Part shown: in pieces, positions 42,933-53,589 of the stretch
Layout of the letters: each line of letters starts with the position of its first letter
Numbering within the stretch: the first letter of the stretch is position 1
NCBI RefSeq assembly: GCF_014127485.1
Contig: NZ_CP059903.1
Coordinates: 3,408,001-3,472,000, forward strand
Direction: 5' to 3'
DNA length: 64,000 nucleotides
Origin: Nocardioides dongkuii
Lineage (GTDB): Bacteria > Actinomycetota > Actinomycetes > Propionibacteriales > Nocardioidaceae
The notes under the pieces: generated by a model
What the model saw: the letters and a program-made list of their open reading frames with translations, nothing else
Databases searched by the model: none
Told to the model about the DNA's origin: nothing
Made by a program: the position numbers and the translations under genes

Positions 42933-45116
42933 ATGCACCGTCAGATCGCCGGCCGACTCACCGGCCGCATCACGAAGTGGATCGTGCTCGCGGTCGCCCT
43001 CATCATCGCCGCCCTGATGAGCGGGCTGAACGCCCAGCTCGCCGACGTCCAGAACAACGAGGCGTCGTCCTGGCTGCCCGGCTCCGCCGAGTCCACCCGC
43101 GTGGTCGAGGAGCTCACCGGCACCGTCGACCCCAACGAGATCCCCACGCTGCTGGTCTACCACCGCGACGGCGGCCTCACCGACGACGACCTCGCCACCA
43201 TGGACGAGCACGCCCAGGAGATCGCCGAGGTCGACGGGATCACCGCCGAGGGCGTGGTCTCGCCGAACGCCGCCGAGGCGCTGGCCGCGCAGGGCACGCC
43301 GGTGCCGCCCCTGGTCTCCGAGGACGGCGAGGTTGCCTACCTCGCCTTCACCTTCAACTTCGGCGAGGACGGCTGGGTCGAGATCCCCGACGCGGCCGAC
43401 GAGATCCGCGAGATCGCCGACCTCGACGGCGGCGAGGTCCGCCTCTCCGGGTACGGCGGGCAGGCCGCCGACGCGTCCGCGGCGTTCGAGGGGATCGACA
43501 CCAACCTGATCCTGATCACGCTGTCGGTGGTGATCGTGATCCTGCTGATCACCTACCGCAGCCCCCTGCTGTGGCTGCTCCCGATCATCTCCTCCGTCGT
43601 CGCCTACCTGATCTCCGGCGGCGTGGTCTACCTGCTGGCCAAGTACGCCGACCTCACCGTCAACGGCCAGAGCCAGTCGATCCTCGGCATCCTGGTGATC
43701 GGCGCCGGCACCGACTACGCCCTGCTGCTCGTGGCGCGCTACCGCGAGGAGCTGCGCCGCCACGAGGACCGGCACGAGGCGATGGCGTTCGCCCTGCACC
43801 GGGCGGCCCCGGCGATCCTCGCCAGCGCGGCCACCGTCGTGCTCGGCATGCTCTGCCTCGCCTTCGCCGACCTCAACTCCACGGCCGGGCTCGGCCCGGT
43901 GCTCGCCGTCGGCGTGGCGGTCACCTTCGTCGTCATGGTCACGCTCCTGCCGGCCCTGTTGGTGATCTGCGGCCGCTGGATCTTCTGGCCCAAGCGGCCG
44001 TCGTACGGCTCGCCGGAGCCCACCGGCACCGGCTTCTGGGCTAAGGTGGGCGAGCGGATCCGCCCCCGCCCGCGCGCGGTCTGGACGACCACGGCCCTGC
44101 TGCTCGCCGTCGCGTGCCTGGGCCTGCTCAAGCTCGACACCTCCGGGCTGTCGGCCGAGGACACCTACACCCAGCGGTTCGACTCCATCGAGGGCCAGAC
44201 GCTGCTCGTGGACCACGGCCTGGCCGACACGTCCAACACCGTCCAGGTGGTCACCGACGCCGACCGGGTCGACGCGGTCGCGGAGGCGGTCGGGCAGGTC
44301 GACGGCCTCGCCGAGCCGACGCAGCCCCAGGAGGTCGGCGACGGCCGGTCCTACTTCGAGGCGCCGATCGAGGCCGACATCTCCTCCCCCGCCGCGTTCA
44401 CCATCGTCGAGGACACCCGGGACGCCGCGGGCGGCGTCGAGGGCGCCGACGCGCTGGTCGGCGGCGGGTCCGCCATCTACCTCGACACCAAGATCGCCGC
44501 CGAGCGCGACAACCTGGTGATCATCCCGATCGTGCTGCTGGTGGTGCTCCTGATCCTGGTGGTCCTGCTCCGGGCGCTGGTCGCGCCGCTGATCCTGATG
44601 GCCACCGTCGTGCTGTCCTTCGGCGCCGCGATGGGCATCTCCACGCTGCTGTTCACCGAGGTGTTCACGCGGCTGCCGCTCTTCGAGAGCAACGACGGGT
44701 TCGCGCACGCCGACCCCGGGTTCCCGCTGTACACCTTCGTCTTCCTCGTCGCGCTCGGGATCGACTACAACATCTTCCTGATGACCCGGGTGCGGGAGGA
44801 GACCGCCGTGTACGGCACCCGGCGCGGCTCGCTGCTCGCGCTGGCCTCGACCGGCGGCGTGATCACCTCGGCCGGGCTCGTCCTGGCGGCGACGTTCCTG
44901 GTGCTCGGCTCGCTGCCGGTGGTGGCCCTCGCCCAGATCGGGGTGACCGTGGCGCTCGGCGTGCTGCTCGACACCCTGGTCGTGCGCTCGGTGCTGGTCA
45001 CCGCGCTCAACCTCGACCTCGGCGGCCGGATCTGGTGGCCCAGCAGCCTGGACCGCGGACCACGGGGCGAGCCCCCGGTGGGCGCCGAGCAGGACGCGGT
45101 TAGCCTGGCGAGGTGA
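42933..45116 (+). CDS. MMPL family transporter
   Basis: A 727-residue RND-type transporter of the MmpL/YdfJ family, with 12 predicted helices and two large outer loops. I start at ATG 42933 because GGAG lies 7 bases upstream; an ATG at 42933 minus 36 (42897) is the alternative. Characteristic segments are [20 protein letters not shown] and [20 protein letters not shown], the paired Asp-Tyr motifs that couple proton flow. Actinobacterial members export lipids or drugs. Its stop overlaps the fbiC start (GTGA), so a transporter and a cofactor gene are translationally coupled; the functional sense of that is unclear. Confidence 0.93.
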   Translation: MHRQIAGRLTGRITKWIVLAVALIIAALMSGLNAQLADVQNNEASSWLPGSAESTRVVEELTGTVDPNEIPTLLVYHRDGGLTDDDLATMDEHAQEIAEVDGITAEGVVSPNAAEALAAQGTPVPPLVSEDGEVAYLAFTFNFGEDGWVEIPDAADEIREIADLDGGEVRLSGYGGQAADASAAFEGIDTNLILITLSVVIVILLITYRSPLLWLLPIISSVVAYLISGGVVYLLAKYADLTVNGQSQSILGILVIGAGTDYALLLVARYREELRRHEDRHEAMAFALHRAAPAILASAATVVLGMLCLAFADLNSTAGLGPVLAVGVAVTFVVMVTLLPALLVICGRWIFWPKRPSYGSPEPTGTGFWAKVGERIRPRPRAVWTTTALLLAVACLGLLKLDTSGLSAEDTYTQRFDSIEGQTLLVDHGLADTSNTVQVVTDADRVDAVAEAVGQVDGLAEPTQPQEVGDGRSYFEAPIEADISSPAAFTIVEDTRDAAGGVEGADALVGGGSAIYLDTKIAAERDNLVIIPIVLLVVLLILVVLLRALVAPLILMATVVLSFGAAMGISTLLFTEVFTRLPLFESNDGFAHADPGFPLYTFVFLVALGIDYNIFLMTRVREETAVYGTRRGSLLALASTGGVITSAGLVLAATFLVLGSLPVVALAQIGVTVALGVLLDTLVVRSVLVTALNLDLGGRIWWPSSLDRGPRGEPPVGAEQDAVSLAR

Positions 45117-47632
45117 CGCAGCCGACCCCCCAGCAGGTACGCCGGGCACTGGCCCGGGCCGAGCGGGGGGCCGCGCTCGACGTCTCCGAGGCGGCGGTGC
45201 TGCTCGCCGCCACCGGCGACGACCTCGACCGGCTCACGGCCGTCGCCGCCCGGGTCCGCGACGCGGGCCTAGTCGCGGCCGGCCGCCCGGGGGTCGTCAC
45301 CTACTCCCCCAAGGTCTTCATCCCGGTCACCCGGCTGTGCCGCGACCGCTGCCACTACTGCACGTTCGTGGAGACCCCGGGCCAGGCCGCCCGCGAGGGG
45401 CGCGAGCCGTACCTCTCCCCCGACGAGATCCTCGCGATCGCCCGCGACGGCGCCGCGCTCGGCTGCCTGGAGGCGCTGTTCACCCTCGGCGACCGGCCCG
45501 AGGACCGCTGGCCCGAGGCGCGCGCGTGGCTCGACGAGCGCGGGTACGACTCCACGCTCGCCTACGTGCGGGCGATGGCGGTGCGGGTGCTGGAGGAGAC
45601 CGGCCTGCTCCCCCACCTCAACCCCGGCGTGATGTCGTGGGAGGAGATGAACCGGCTCAAGCCGGTCTCCCCCTCGATGGGGATGATGCTGGAGACCACC
45701 TCGCGGCGGCTCTTCGAGACCCGCGGCGAGGCTCACTTCGGCTCGCCCGACAAGGACCCCGAGGTCCGGCTCCGGGTGCTCGAGGACGCCGGCCGGCTCT
45801 CGATCCCGTTCACCACCGGCGTGCTGGTCGGCATCGGCGAGACGCTCGAGGAGCGCGCCGAGACGATCTTCGCCCTGCGCGCGACGTCCCGGGCGTACGG
45901 CGCCGTGCAGGAGGTCATCGTCCAGAACTTCCGGGCCAAGCCGGACACCGCGATGCGGCACACCGACGACCTCGGGCTCGACGAGTACCGCGCCGCGCTG
46001 GCTGTCACTCGCATCGTGCTCGGCCCCAAGGCGCGCGTGCAGGCGCCGCCCAACCTGGTCGACCTCGCGGAGTGCCGGGCCCTGCTGGCCGCCGGCGTCG
46101 ACGACTGGGGCGGCGTCTCGCCGCTCACCCCCGACCACGTGAACCCCGAGCGGCCCTGGCCTTCGCTCGAGCGGCTGCGCGAGGTCAGCGCCGAGTGCGG
46201 GTTCGAGCTGATCGCCCGGCTCACGATCCACCCCGAGTACGTCCGCGCCGCCCTCCGCGACGGCAGCCCCTGGCTGGACCCGCGGGTCGCCGGGCACGTC
46301 GCCGCGCTCGCGACCGACGACGGGCTCGCGCGCCCCGGCGTACGACCTGTCGGGCTGCCGTGGCAGGAGCCGGACGGCGGGTTCGAGTCCCTCGGTCGCA
46401 CCGACCTGCACGCCGCGGTCGACACCGAGGGCCGCACCGACGACCGGCGCTCGGACTTCGCCGACGTCTACGGCGACTGGGAGACGGTCAAGGACGCCGC
46501 GTCCGGCACCTCGCTGATCGACGGCGCCCCCGCCGTCCTGCACGCCGAGGGCCGCGAGGCGATGGCCGCGGCCGAGGCCGACCCCGGCAACCTGTCCGAC
46601 GAGCACGCGCTGACGCTGATGACCGCCGAGGGACCGCTCCTCGACGAGGTCACCCGGCTCGCCGACGCGCTGCGCCGCGAGACCGTCGGCGACGACGTGA
46701 CCTACGTGGTCAACCGGAACATCAACTTCACCAACGTCTGCTACGTCGGCTGCCGGTTCTGCGCGTTCGCCCAGCGCCGCACCGACGCCGACGCCTTCTC
46801 GCTCTCCCTCGACGAGGTCGCCGACCGGGCCCAGGAGGCCTGGGACCTCGGCGCCACCGAGGTCTGCATGCAGGGCGGGATCGACCCCGAGCTCCCCGCG
46901 ACGGCGTACTTCGACCTGACCTCGGCGATCAAGCAGCGGGTGCCGGAGATGCACGTGCACGCGTTCTCGCCGATGGAGGTCGTCAACGGCACCGCCCGCA
47001 CCGGCCTCTCCATCGAGGACTTCCTGATCAAGGCGCGCGAGGCCGGTCTCGGCTCGCTGCCCGGCACCGCGGCCGAGATCCTCGACGACGAGGTGCGCTG
47101 GGTGCTCACCAAGGGCAAGCTGCCCACCCGCACCTGGATCGAGGTCGTCTCCACCGCCCACCGCGTGGGGCTGCCGACCACCAGCACGATGATGTACGGG
47201 CACGTCGACAACCCGCGGCACTGGGTCGGCCACCTCCGGGTGCTGAGCCGCATCCAGGACGAGACCGGCGGCTTCACCGAGTTCGTGCCGCTGCCGTTCG
47301 TGCACACCTCCGCGCCGATCTACCTCGCCGGCGTGGCCCGCCCCGGGCCGACGCTGCGCGACAACCTCGCCGTGCACGCGATGGCGCGGATCCTGCTGCA
47401 CGGCCGGATCCGCAACATCCAGACCTCGTGGGTCAAGCTCGGCGTCGAGGGCACCCGCGCCATGCTGCGCGCCGGCGCCAACGACGTCGGCGGCACGCTG
47501 ATGGAGGAGACGATCTCGCGGATGGCCGGCTCCGAGCACGGCTCCGCGAAGACCGTCGCCGAGCTCGTGGAGATCGGCGCGGGCATCGACCGCCCGGTCC
47601 GCGAGCGCACCACGACGTACGCCCTGCGCTGA
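45113..47632 (+). CDS. fbiC: FO synthase (7,8-didemethyl-8-hydroxy-5-deazariboflavin synthase)
   Basis: An 839-residue fusion of CofG-like and CofH-like radical SAM halves. It joins 5-amino-6-ribitylamino-uracil and tyrosine to make FO, the precursor of coenzyme F420. The N-terminal cluster motif is C76-x3-C80-x2-C83 ([10 protein letters not shown]), and the second is C543-x3-C547-x2-C550 ([10 protein letters not shown]). Both halves are full length, as in mycobacterial FbiC. The start GTG at 45113 overlaps the MMPL stop. Other F420 users in the window are the reductase at 21236 and the oxidoreductases at 22034 and 57353. The 74-bp palindromic element follows 10 bases after the stop. Confidence 0.97.
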   Translation: MTQPTPQQVRRALARAERGAALDVSEAAVLLAATGDDLDRLTAVAARVRDAGLVAAGRPGVVTYSPKVFIPVTRLCRDRCHYCTFVETPGQAAREGREPYLSPDEILAIARDGAALGCLEALFTLGDRPEDRWPEARAWLDERGYDSTLAYVRAMAVRVLEETGLLPHLNPGVMSWEEMNRLKPVSPSMGMMLETTSRRLFETRGEAHFGSPDKDPEVRLRVLEDAGRLSIPFTTGVLVGIGETLEERAETIFALRATSRAYGAVQEVIVQNFRAKPDTAMRHTDDLGLDEYRAALAVTRIVLGPKARVQAPPNLVDLAECRALLAAGVDDWGGVSPLTPDHVNPERPWPSLERLREVSAECGFELIARLTIHPEYVRAALRDGSPWLDPRVAGHVAALATDDGLARPGVRPVGLPWQEPDGGFESLGRTDLHAAVDTEGRTDDRRSDFADVYGDWETVKDAASGTSLIDGAPAVLHAEGREAMAAAEADPGNLSDEHALTLMTAEGPLLDEVTRLADALRRETVGDDVTYVVNRNINFTNVCYVGCRFCAFAQRRTDADAFSLSLDEVADRAQEAWDLGATEVCMQGGIDPELPATAYFDLTSAIKQRVPEMHVHAFSPMEVVNGTARTGLSIEDFLIKAREAGLGSLPGTAAEILDDEVRWVLTKGKLPTRTWIEVVSTAHRVGLPTTSTMMYGHVDNPRHWVGHLRVLSRIQDETGGFTEFVPLPFVHTSAPIYLAGVARPGPTLRDNLAVHAMARILLHGRIRNIQTSWVKLGVEGTRAMLRAGANDVGGTLMEETISRMAGSEHGSAKTVAELVEIGAGIDRPVRERTTTYALR

Positions 47633-47642
47633 GCCTCCGCCC

Positions 47643-47716
47643 GCTGTCACGCGGTGTCCACCGCTCCTCTGCGGTGCTGCACGACCGCGGAACAGCACCG
47701 GACACCGCGTGACAGC
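47643..47716. repeat. 74-bp palindromic repeat element, copy B
   Basis: Same length and plan as copy A at 8224-8297: outer 17-bp arms (GCTGTCACGCGGTGTCC and its exact complement at 47700-47716) around an inner GCGGT/ACCGC hairpin. Most differences from copy A are in the loops, and the one arm difference is matched by a compensating change. It sits just after fbiC and before the xylose transporter promoter; it might act as a terminator here. Confidence 0.85.
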
Positions 47717-47781
47717 GGGGTAGAGCGCGCCCGCTGCGATTGACAGGTCACGAATGCGACACGTCGCCGTGACCCCCTAGA

Positions 47782-47819
47782 CGTGACCTCCATCACTGCT
47801 TATGTTGTGGCGAACAACA
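47782..47819 (+). promoter_or_regulatory. Promoter-operator of the xylose transporter operon
   Basis: GTGA-N6-TCAC (47783-47796) matches a CRP-family half-site pair. TATGTT (47801-47806) is a candidate -10. A palindrome TGTTGT-GGCGA-ACAACA (47803-47819) overlaps it; this is the kind of site ROK regulators bind. The half-site GAACAACAA recurs before the ATPase gene (49039-49047). Confidence 0.6.
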
Positions 47820-47887
47820 AACGCGCAGCGGATCTCCGGTCGGACGGCGGGCGAGCGGGCGCACCTAGTCGCTGGGAGGCGGTTCGC

Positions 47888-48982
47888 GTGAAGCGGAAGA
47901 ACAGCATGGTCGTGGTCGGGATGCTCGGGGTGGCGATGTCGCTCGCCGCGTGCGGGGACGACTCGGACAGCGGGAGCGGGAGCAGCGGCGAGAGCACCAG
48001 CAGCGAGGCCGCCGGCAAGGTCGGCGTCATCCTGCCCGACACGGAGTCGTCGGTCCGCTGGGAGAGCGCGGACCGGCCGGCCCTGGAGGCCGCCTTCGAG
48101 GAGGCCGGGGTCGAGTACGCCATCGACAACGCCGAGGGCGACGCGGAGCGGATGACCCAGATCGCCGACTCGATGATCGGCGATGGCGTCACGGTCCTCG
48201 CGATCGTCAACCTCGACTCCAAGTCGGGTGCCGCGATCCAGGAGAAGGCAGCGTCGCAGGGCGTCGCCACCATCGACTACGACCGCCTCACCCTGGGCGG
48301 CTCGGCGGAGTACTACGTCTCCTTCGACAACACCGTCGTCGGCGAGCTGCAGGGTCAGGGCCTCGCGGACTGCCTCGGCGAGAAGGACGCGAACATCGTC
48401 TACCTGAACGGCTCGCCGACCGACAACAACGCCACTCTCTTCGCCGAGGGCGCCCACAGCGTCCTCGACGGGATCGACAGCTACACGATCGTCGGCGAGC
48501 AGGCCGTCCCCGAGTGGGACAACGAGGAGGCCGTCACGATCTTCCAGCAGCTCTACACCGGTGCGGACGGCAAGGTCGACGGCGTGCTGGCCGCGAACGA
48601 CGGTCTCGGCGGCGCCGTCATCAGCGTGCTCGAGGGCAACGGCCAGGCCGGCGAGGTCCCGGTCACCGGGCAGGACGCCACGGTCGAGGGCCTGCAGAAC
48701 GTCCTCGCCGGCACCCAGTGCATGACGGTCTACAAGTCCGCGAAGCTCGAGGCCGACGCCCTGGCCAAGACCGCGATCGCCCTGGCCAGAGGCGAGGAGG
48801 CCGAGACCACGGGCATGACGATGGACTCCGAGAGCGGCCGCGAGGTCCCCTCGATCCTGCTCGAGCCGGAGGCGATCACCCAGGAGAACGTCCAGGTCGT
48901 CATCGACGACGAGGGCCAGTCCGCCGCCGACGTGTGCGCCGGCGAGTTCGCGAAGTTCTGCGAGGAGGCCGGGGTCTCCTGA
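47888..48982 (+). CDS. xylF: Xylose-type sugar ABC transporter substrate-binding lipoprotein
   Basis: A 364-residue lipoprotein starting at GTG 47888 (GGGAGG 7 bases before); the frame is open 105 bases upstream but the lipoprotein signal KRKNSMVVVGMLGVAMSLAAC fixes the start. After a Ser/Gly linker comes the periplasmic-binding fold: KVGVILPDTESSVRW, IDYDRLTLGGSAEYYVSFDN and VDGVLAANDGLGGAVISVLE. The IDYDRL and NDGLA-type motifs are those of D-xylose-binding proteins, and xylA and xylB lie 5 kb away, so xylose is the likely ligand. First gene of a four-gene operon. Confidence 0.9.
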   Translation: MKRKNSMVVVGMLGVAMSLAACGDDSDSGSGSSGESTSSEAAGKVGVILPDTESSVRWESADRPALEAAFEEAGVEYAIDNAEGDAERMTQIADSMIGDGVTVLAIVNLDSKSGAAIQEKAASQGVATIDYDRLTLGGSAEYYVSFDNTVVGELQGQGLADCLGEKDANIVYLNGSPTDNNATLFAEGAHSVLDGIDSYTIVGEQAVPEWDNEEAVTIFQQLYTGADGKVDGVLAANDGLGGAVISVLEGNGQAGEVPVTGQDATVEGLQNVLAGTQCMTVYKSAKLEADALAKTAIALARGEEAETTGMTMDSESGREVPSILLEPEAITQENVQVVIDDEGQSAADVCAGEFAKFCEEAGVS

Positions 48983-48995
48983 CCCGCACGAGGGG

Positions 48996-49030
48996 GGCGC
49001 CCGGGCGGTTCGCCCGCCCGGGCGCCTTTC
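48996..49030 (+). terminator. Hairpin between binding protein and ATPase genes
   Basis: A perfect 13-bp GC stem (48996-49008 and 49014-49026) with a TTCGC loop and a short TTTC tail lies 14 bases after the binding-protein stop. Inside an operon such a hairpin usually acts as a partial terminator or RNA stabiliser, giving more binding protein than membrane components. Confidence 0.75.
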
Positions 49031-49037
49031 GTCCATC

Positions 49038-49051
49038 CGAACAACAATTCG
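49038..49051 (+). promoter_or_regulatory. Second ROK-type half-site before the ATPase gene
   Basis: CGAACAACAATTCG (49038-49051) shares GAACAACAA with the operator at 47812-47820. It lies just after the intra-operon hairpin and 19 bases before the ATPase start. It may be a secondary operator. Confidence 0.35.
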
Positions 49052-49069
49052 CTGAGGAAGTGGGACGTC

Positions 49070-49846
<777 letters not shown>

Positions 49847-49866
49847 CCAGGACCGGAGACACCCTC

Positions 49867-51138
49867 ATGACCGTCGGATCCGACACCCCCACGAAGCCCG
49901 CCGACGGCGGCTTCGACCAGGACCAACGTCAGGCCGCGTCGATCAGCGGCTCGGCGCGGGACTACCTCAACCGCCTCCGGGGCGGCGACATGGGCTCGCT
50001 CCCCGCGATCCTCGGCCTGGTCGTGCTGTTCCTGGTCTTCTCCTCGCTCCACGACGGCTTCCTCACGACGTACAACATGGCGAACCTGGTCGTGCAGGCC
50101 GGCAGCATCTGCGTCCTCGCGATGGGCCTGGTCTTCGTCCTGCTGCTGGGCGAGATCGACCTCTCGGCTGGCTTCACAGGAGGCGCCGCCGCCACCATCA
50201 CCGCGCTGGCGATGATCGACTACGACCTGTCCTGGTGGGTGGCGACGCTGGCCGGCATCGCGGTCGGCGCCGCGGTCGGCCTGTCCATCGGCTCGCTCGT
50301 CTCGTTGCTGGGCATCCCCTCGTTCGTCGTCACCCTCGCCTTCTTCCTCGCGCTGCAGGCCGTCCCGCTGAAGCTGATCGGCTCCGGCGGCTCGCTGCGG
50401 TACGACGACGAGATCCTGCGCGGCCTGTCGATCAAGAACGTCCCGGTGACCGCCGGCTGGATCGCGGCCGTGGTGATCGTCCTCGGCTTCGCCGCGCTCC
50501 GGCTCTGGCGCTACCGCTCGCGCTCGGCCCGGGGCCTGGTCCACCAGCCCCTCGCGGTCGTGGTCATCCAGATCGCGGTGTTCGCCGCCGTCGTCCTCGG
50601 CCTCACGGCGCTGCTCAGCACCAACCGCGCGCCGAACCCCAACTTCGTCATCAGCGGCATCCCCTGGGTGCTGCCGGTCGTCGTCGCCCTGCTGCTGTTC
50701 TGGACCTTCGTGCTCGGCCGGACGCGCTTCGGCCGGCACCTGTACGCCGTGGGCGGCAACGCCGAGGCCGCGCGCCGCGCCGGCATCAACGTGACCCGGA
50801 TCAAGATCCTGGCCTTCGTGATCTGCTCCTCGATGGCGGCGGTCAGCGGCCTGCTGGCCGCGTCGTACACCGGCAAGGTCTCGCCGGGCTCCGGCGGCGG
50901 CAACGAGCTGCTGTACGCCGTGGGCGCGGCCGTGATCGGCGGCACCAGCCTCTTCGGGGGCCGGGGCCGGGCGATGGACGCCGTGATCGGCGGGCTGGTC
51001 ATCGCGACCATTCCCAACGGCCTGGGGCTGCTGAACCAGGCCAGCTACATCAACTTCCTGGTGACCGGCGGGGTACTGCTGCTGGCCGCGGGCGTGGACG
51101 CGATCTCACGCCGTCGCCGCTCGGCAGCCGGCGTCTAG
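49867..51138 (+). CDS. xylH: Sugar ABC transporter permease
   Basis: A 423-residue permease starting at ATG 49867 (GGAG 8 bases before). About ten helices follow a hydrophilic 40-residue N-terminus. The family motifs are GLVFVLLLGEIDLSAGFTGG and, near the end, AVGAAVIGGTSLFGGRGR (the EAA-like cytoplasmic loop that contacts the ATPase) with GGNAEAARRAGINV. It forms the membrane channel of the transporter with the preceding binding protein and ATPase. The substrate is inferred as D-xylose from context. Confidence 0.92.
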   Translation: MTVGSDTPTKPADGGFDQDQRQAASISGSARDYLNRLRGGDMGSLPAILGLVVLFLVFSSLHDGFLTTYNMANLVVQAGSICVLAMGLVFVLLLGEIDLSAGFTGGAAATITALAMIDYDLSWWVATLAGIAVGAAVGLSIGSLVSLLGIPSFVVTLAFFLALQAVPLKLIGSGGSLRYDDEILRGLSIKNVPVTAGWIAAVVIVLGFAALRLWRYRSRSARGLVHQPLAVVVIQIAVFAAVVLGLTALLSTNRAPNPNFVISGIPWVLPVVVALLLFWTFVLGRTRFGRHLYAVGGNAEAARRAGINVTRIKILAFVICSSMAAVSGLLAASYTGKVSPGSGGGNELLYAVGAAVIGGTSLFGGRGRAMDAVIGGLVIATIPNGLGLLNQASYINFLVTGGVLLLAAGVDAISRRRRSAAGV

Positions 51139-51159
51139 GCGGTACCGGAAACTGATCCC

Positions 51160-52383
51160 ATGACCCGCTCGAGCGCCGGCCTCGGCACCAACCAGGAGTC
51201 CGTGCGGCGCCACAACCTCGGCACCCTGCTGCGGCACGTGCACCGCGCCGGGCACATCTCCCGGGCCGAGCTGACCAGCCTGATGGGGCTCAACCGCAGC
51301 ACCATCGCGGGCCTGGTCGCGGAGCTGGAGTCGCTCGCCGTCACCGAGCGCGCGCTGCCCGTCGGCGCGCGCTCCGGGGCCGGGCGACCCTCCGCCGGGG
51401 TGCGCCTGGCCCCGGGCGGTCCCTACGTCATCGCCGTCGACCTCGGGGTCGACCGGGCGGTGGTGGCCCGGGTGGGGCTCGGCGGCGTCGTGCAGCGTCG
51501 CGCCGAGGCGCCCATCGTCGGCGGTGGCGAGGCCTGGCAGGTCGGCGCCTCGGTGGCCACGCTGATCCGCTGCGTGGTCGAGGACGCCCCCGCCACCGCC
51601 CCGCTCGTCGGCATCGGGGTGAGCGTGCCCGGCCTGATCCGGCGCTCCGACGGGCTGGTCCGGCTGGCGCCCAACCTGGAGTGGCACGACGTCTCCTTCG
51701 GCGGCATCCTGCTCGCGGCGCTCGGGCTCGACATCCCGGTCGCGATCGCCAACGACGCCGACCTGGGCGCCCTGGCCGAGCACCAGCGCGGCGTCGGGGT
51801 CGGCATCGACGACCTGATCTTCGTCTCCGGCAACGTCGGTGTGGGGGCCGGCGTGATCACCGGCGGGCACCGGCTCGAGGGCGCGGGCGGGTACGCCGGC
51901 GAGATCGGCCACCTCCGCTTCAACCCGGAGGGGCGCCCCTGCCACTGCGGCAACCTCGGCTGCTGGGAGACCGAGGTCGGGGCGCACGCGATCGCCGAGG
52001 CGATCCAGTGCCCCGCCGACAAGGTCGCCCAGCTGGGCGAGGTGCTCGACGGGTTCGAGAAGCCGACCCGCGAGCTGCGGGCGACCGGCACCGCCCTGGG
52101 CCACGGGCTCGCCAGCATCGTCAACGCCTTCAACCCCCGGCTGGTGGTGCTCGGCGGGTACTTCCGCAGCCTGCACGTGCTCGTCGGCGCAGAGATCGCG
52201 GCGGGGATGGCCGACCGCGCCCTGCCCGCCCCCCTGGAGTCGGTGACCCTCGCGCTGCCCGGCCTCGGCGAGGACTCGGTGCTGCTCGGCGCCGCCGAGA
52301 TGGCGCTGGCGCCGCTGTTCGTCGACCCCGTCGCCGCCCTCGGTACGGCGCTGCTCGACGTCCGCGTCGGGCTCGCGGGCTGA
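51160..52383 (+). CDS. ROK family regulator (XylR-like, transporter arm)
   Basis: A 407-residue protein with an N-terminal winged helix (about residues 10-75; LLRHVHRAGHISRAELTSLM, then LNRSTIAGLVAELESL) and a ROK sugar-kinase-like domain. The ROK zinc motif CHCGNLGCWE is intact and the ATP motif VIAVDLGVDRAV is degenerate, as in repressors. It follows the permease by 21 bases and is in the transporter operon, so it probably senses the imported sugar and controls the operator at 47803-47819. A second ROK protein lies tail-to-tail with it. Confidence 0.92.
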   Translation: MTRSSAGLGTNQESVRRHNLGTLLRHVHRAGHISRAELTSLMGLNRSTIAGLVAELESLAVTERALPVGARSGAGRPSAGVRLAPGGPYVIAVDLGVDRAVVARVGLGGVVQRRAEAPIVGGGEAWQVGASVATLIRCVVEDAPATAPLVGIGVSVPGLIRRSDGLVRLAPNLEWHDVSFGGILLAALGLDIPVAIANDADLGALAEHQRGVGVGIDDLIFVSGNVGVGAGVITGGHRLEGAGGYAGEIGHLRFNPEGRPCHCGNLGCWETEVGAHAIAEAIQCPADKVAQLGEVLDGFEKPTRELRATGTALGHGLASIVNAFNPRLVVLGGYFRSLHVLVGAEIAAGMADRALPAPLESVTLALPGLGEDSVLLGAAEMALAPLFVDPVAALGTALLDVRVGLAG

Positions 52384-52396
52384 GCGGGGCCGGTCC

Positions 52397-53581
52397 TCAG
52401 GTCCCGGCGGTCAGGTCGACGTCGCCGGCGAGCACGTCGGCGAACGCCTGCTCCGCGGCCCCGAGGGCGGCCGCCTCGATGCCGAGCGTGCTGAGCCGCA
52501 GCTCGGGCCGGACCTGCGCCGCCGACGCCAGCCGGGCGTCGAGGGTCCGCCGGGCGGGCTCGAGGACCAGGTCGCCGAGCGGCACGAAGTAGCCGCCCAG
52601 CACCACGACCTCCGGGTCCAGGACGCCGGCCAGCATCGCGAGCCCGAGGCCGACCGCCTCCCCGACCCGGCCGAGCGCGGCGCGGACCTCGGCGTCGGTG
52701 GCCGCGCGCTGGGCGACGGCCGCCGCGGTCTCCAGCGGGGTGGCCAGCTCGGGCATGCCGACGGCGGCGAGCATCGCGTGCAGGCCCACCGAGGCCTCCC
52801 AGCAGCCGACCCGGCCGCAGCCGCAGCGGGCGGTCGGGTCACCGACAGGCATGTGCCCCACCTCGCCCGCGAACCCGGCGCCGCCGCGGACCAGCTCGCC
52901 GCGGTCCACGATGCCTGCACCGATGCCGACGGTGCCGGTCAGGTAGAGCGCGTGCCGGACGCCGGCGGCGGCGCCGTGCCGCGCCTCGGCGTACGCCGCG
53001 CAGTTGGCGTCGTTGCCGACCCGGACGGGGGTGCCGAGCAGGTCGGCGACCCGGTCGGCGAGGTCGGGCCCCTCCAGGGCGAGGTTGGGCGCCCACGCCA
53101 CCGTGCGGTTGTCGCCGCGCACCAGCGCGGGCACGGCGACGGTGGCGCCGACGCTGACCTGCCCGGCCGCGCGGCACCGGTCGCGGACCGCCTCGGCGAG
53201 CCCGAGGAGGGCGCGCTCGTGCCCGGTGCGGCCGCCCTCGACGGGGCGGACCTCGTGGTGCACGACCCCGCCCGCGAGGTCGACGACGACCGCGGCGACG
53301 TAGTCGACGTTGAGCTCGAGCCCGACGCCGACCCACCGCTCGCCGCTCAGGGCGACCGGGCGACCCGGACGCCCGCGGGCACCGCTGCGGGACTCCTCCT
53401 CGGTCACGGCACCGGCGGCCTCGAGCCCGGCGACGATGACGCCGACGGTGGCCTTGGCCAGCCCGGTGCGCTGCGCCAGCTCGGCCCGGGTGGCCGGCCC
53501 GAGCCGGCGCAGGCTGCGCAGCACGAGGGCGGCGTTCTGCCGGCGCAGCCGCTCCGTGCTCGCCGGCCGGTCGCCGACCAC
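52397..53581 (-). CDS. ROK family regulator (XylR-like, catabolic arm)
   Basis: A 394-residue ROK repressor starting at GTG 53581, just 8 bases after the xylA stop. The N-terminal winged helix (STERLRRQNAALVLRSLRRL, then GLAKATVGVIVAGLEAAG), the GxGRPGRPVAL linker and the ROK signature with CGCGRVGCWE are typical of xylose repressors. It is the last gene of the xylBA operon and converges on the other ROK gene with 13 bases between stops. Its likely operator is at the xylB promoter. The two ROK proteins are clearly diverged, so they are not a recent duplication. Confidence 0.9.
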   Translation of the reverse strand: MVGDRPASTERLRRQNAALVLRSLRRLGPATRAELAQRTGLAKATVGVIVAGLEAAGAVTEEESRSGARGRPGRPVALSGERWVGVGLELNVDYVAAVVVDLAGGVVHHEVRPVEGGRTGHERALLGLAEAVRDRCRAAGQVSVGATVAVPALVRGDNRTVAWAPNLALEGPDLADRVADLLGTPVRVGNDANCAAYAEARHGAAAGVRHALYLTGTVGIGAGIVDRGELVRGGAGFAGEVGHMPVGDPTARCGCGRVGCWEASVGLHAMLAAVGMPELATPLETAAAVAQRAATDAEVRAALGRVGEAVGLGLAMLAGVLDPEVVVLGGYFVPLGDLVLEPARRTLDARLASAAQVRPELRLSTLGIEAAALGAAEQAFADVLAGDVDLTAGT

Positions 53582-53589
53582 CGGGGTGG

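Noticed and set aside
42840..45149. A 769-codon minus-strand frame opposite the MMPL gene
   Set aside because: Composition shadow: low-complexity, rich in Asp/Gly/Arg/Val, no motif, fully covered by a well-supported gene.
45269..47698. An 809-codon minus-strand frame opposite fbiC
   Set aside because: Same reason; fbiC has both radical SAM motifs and normal length.
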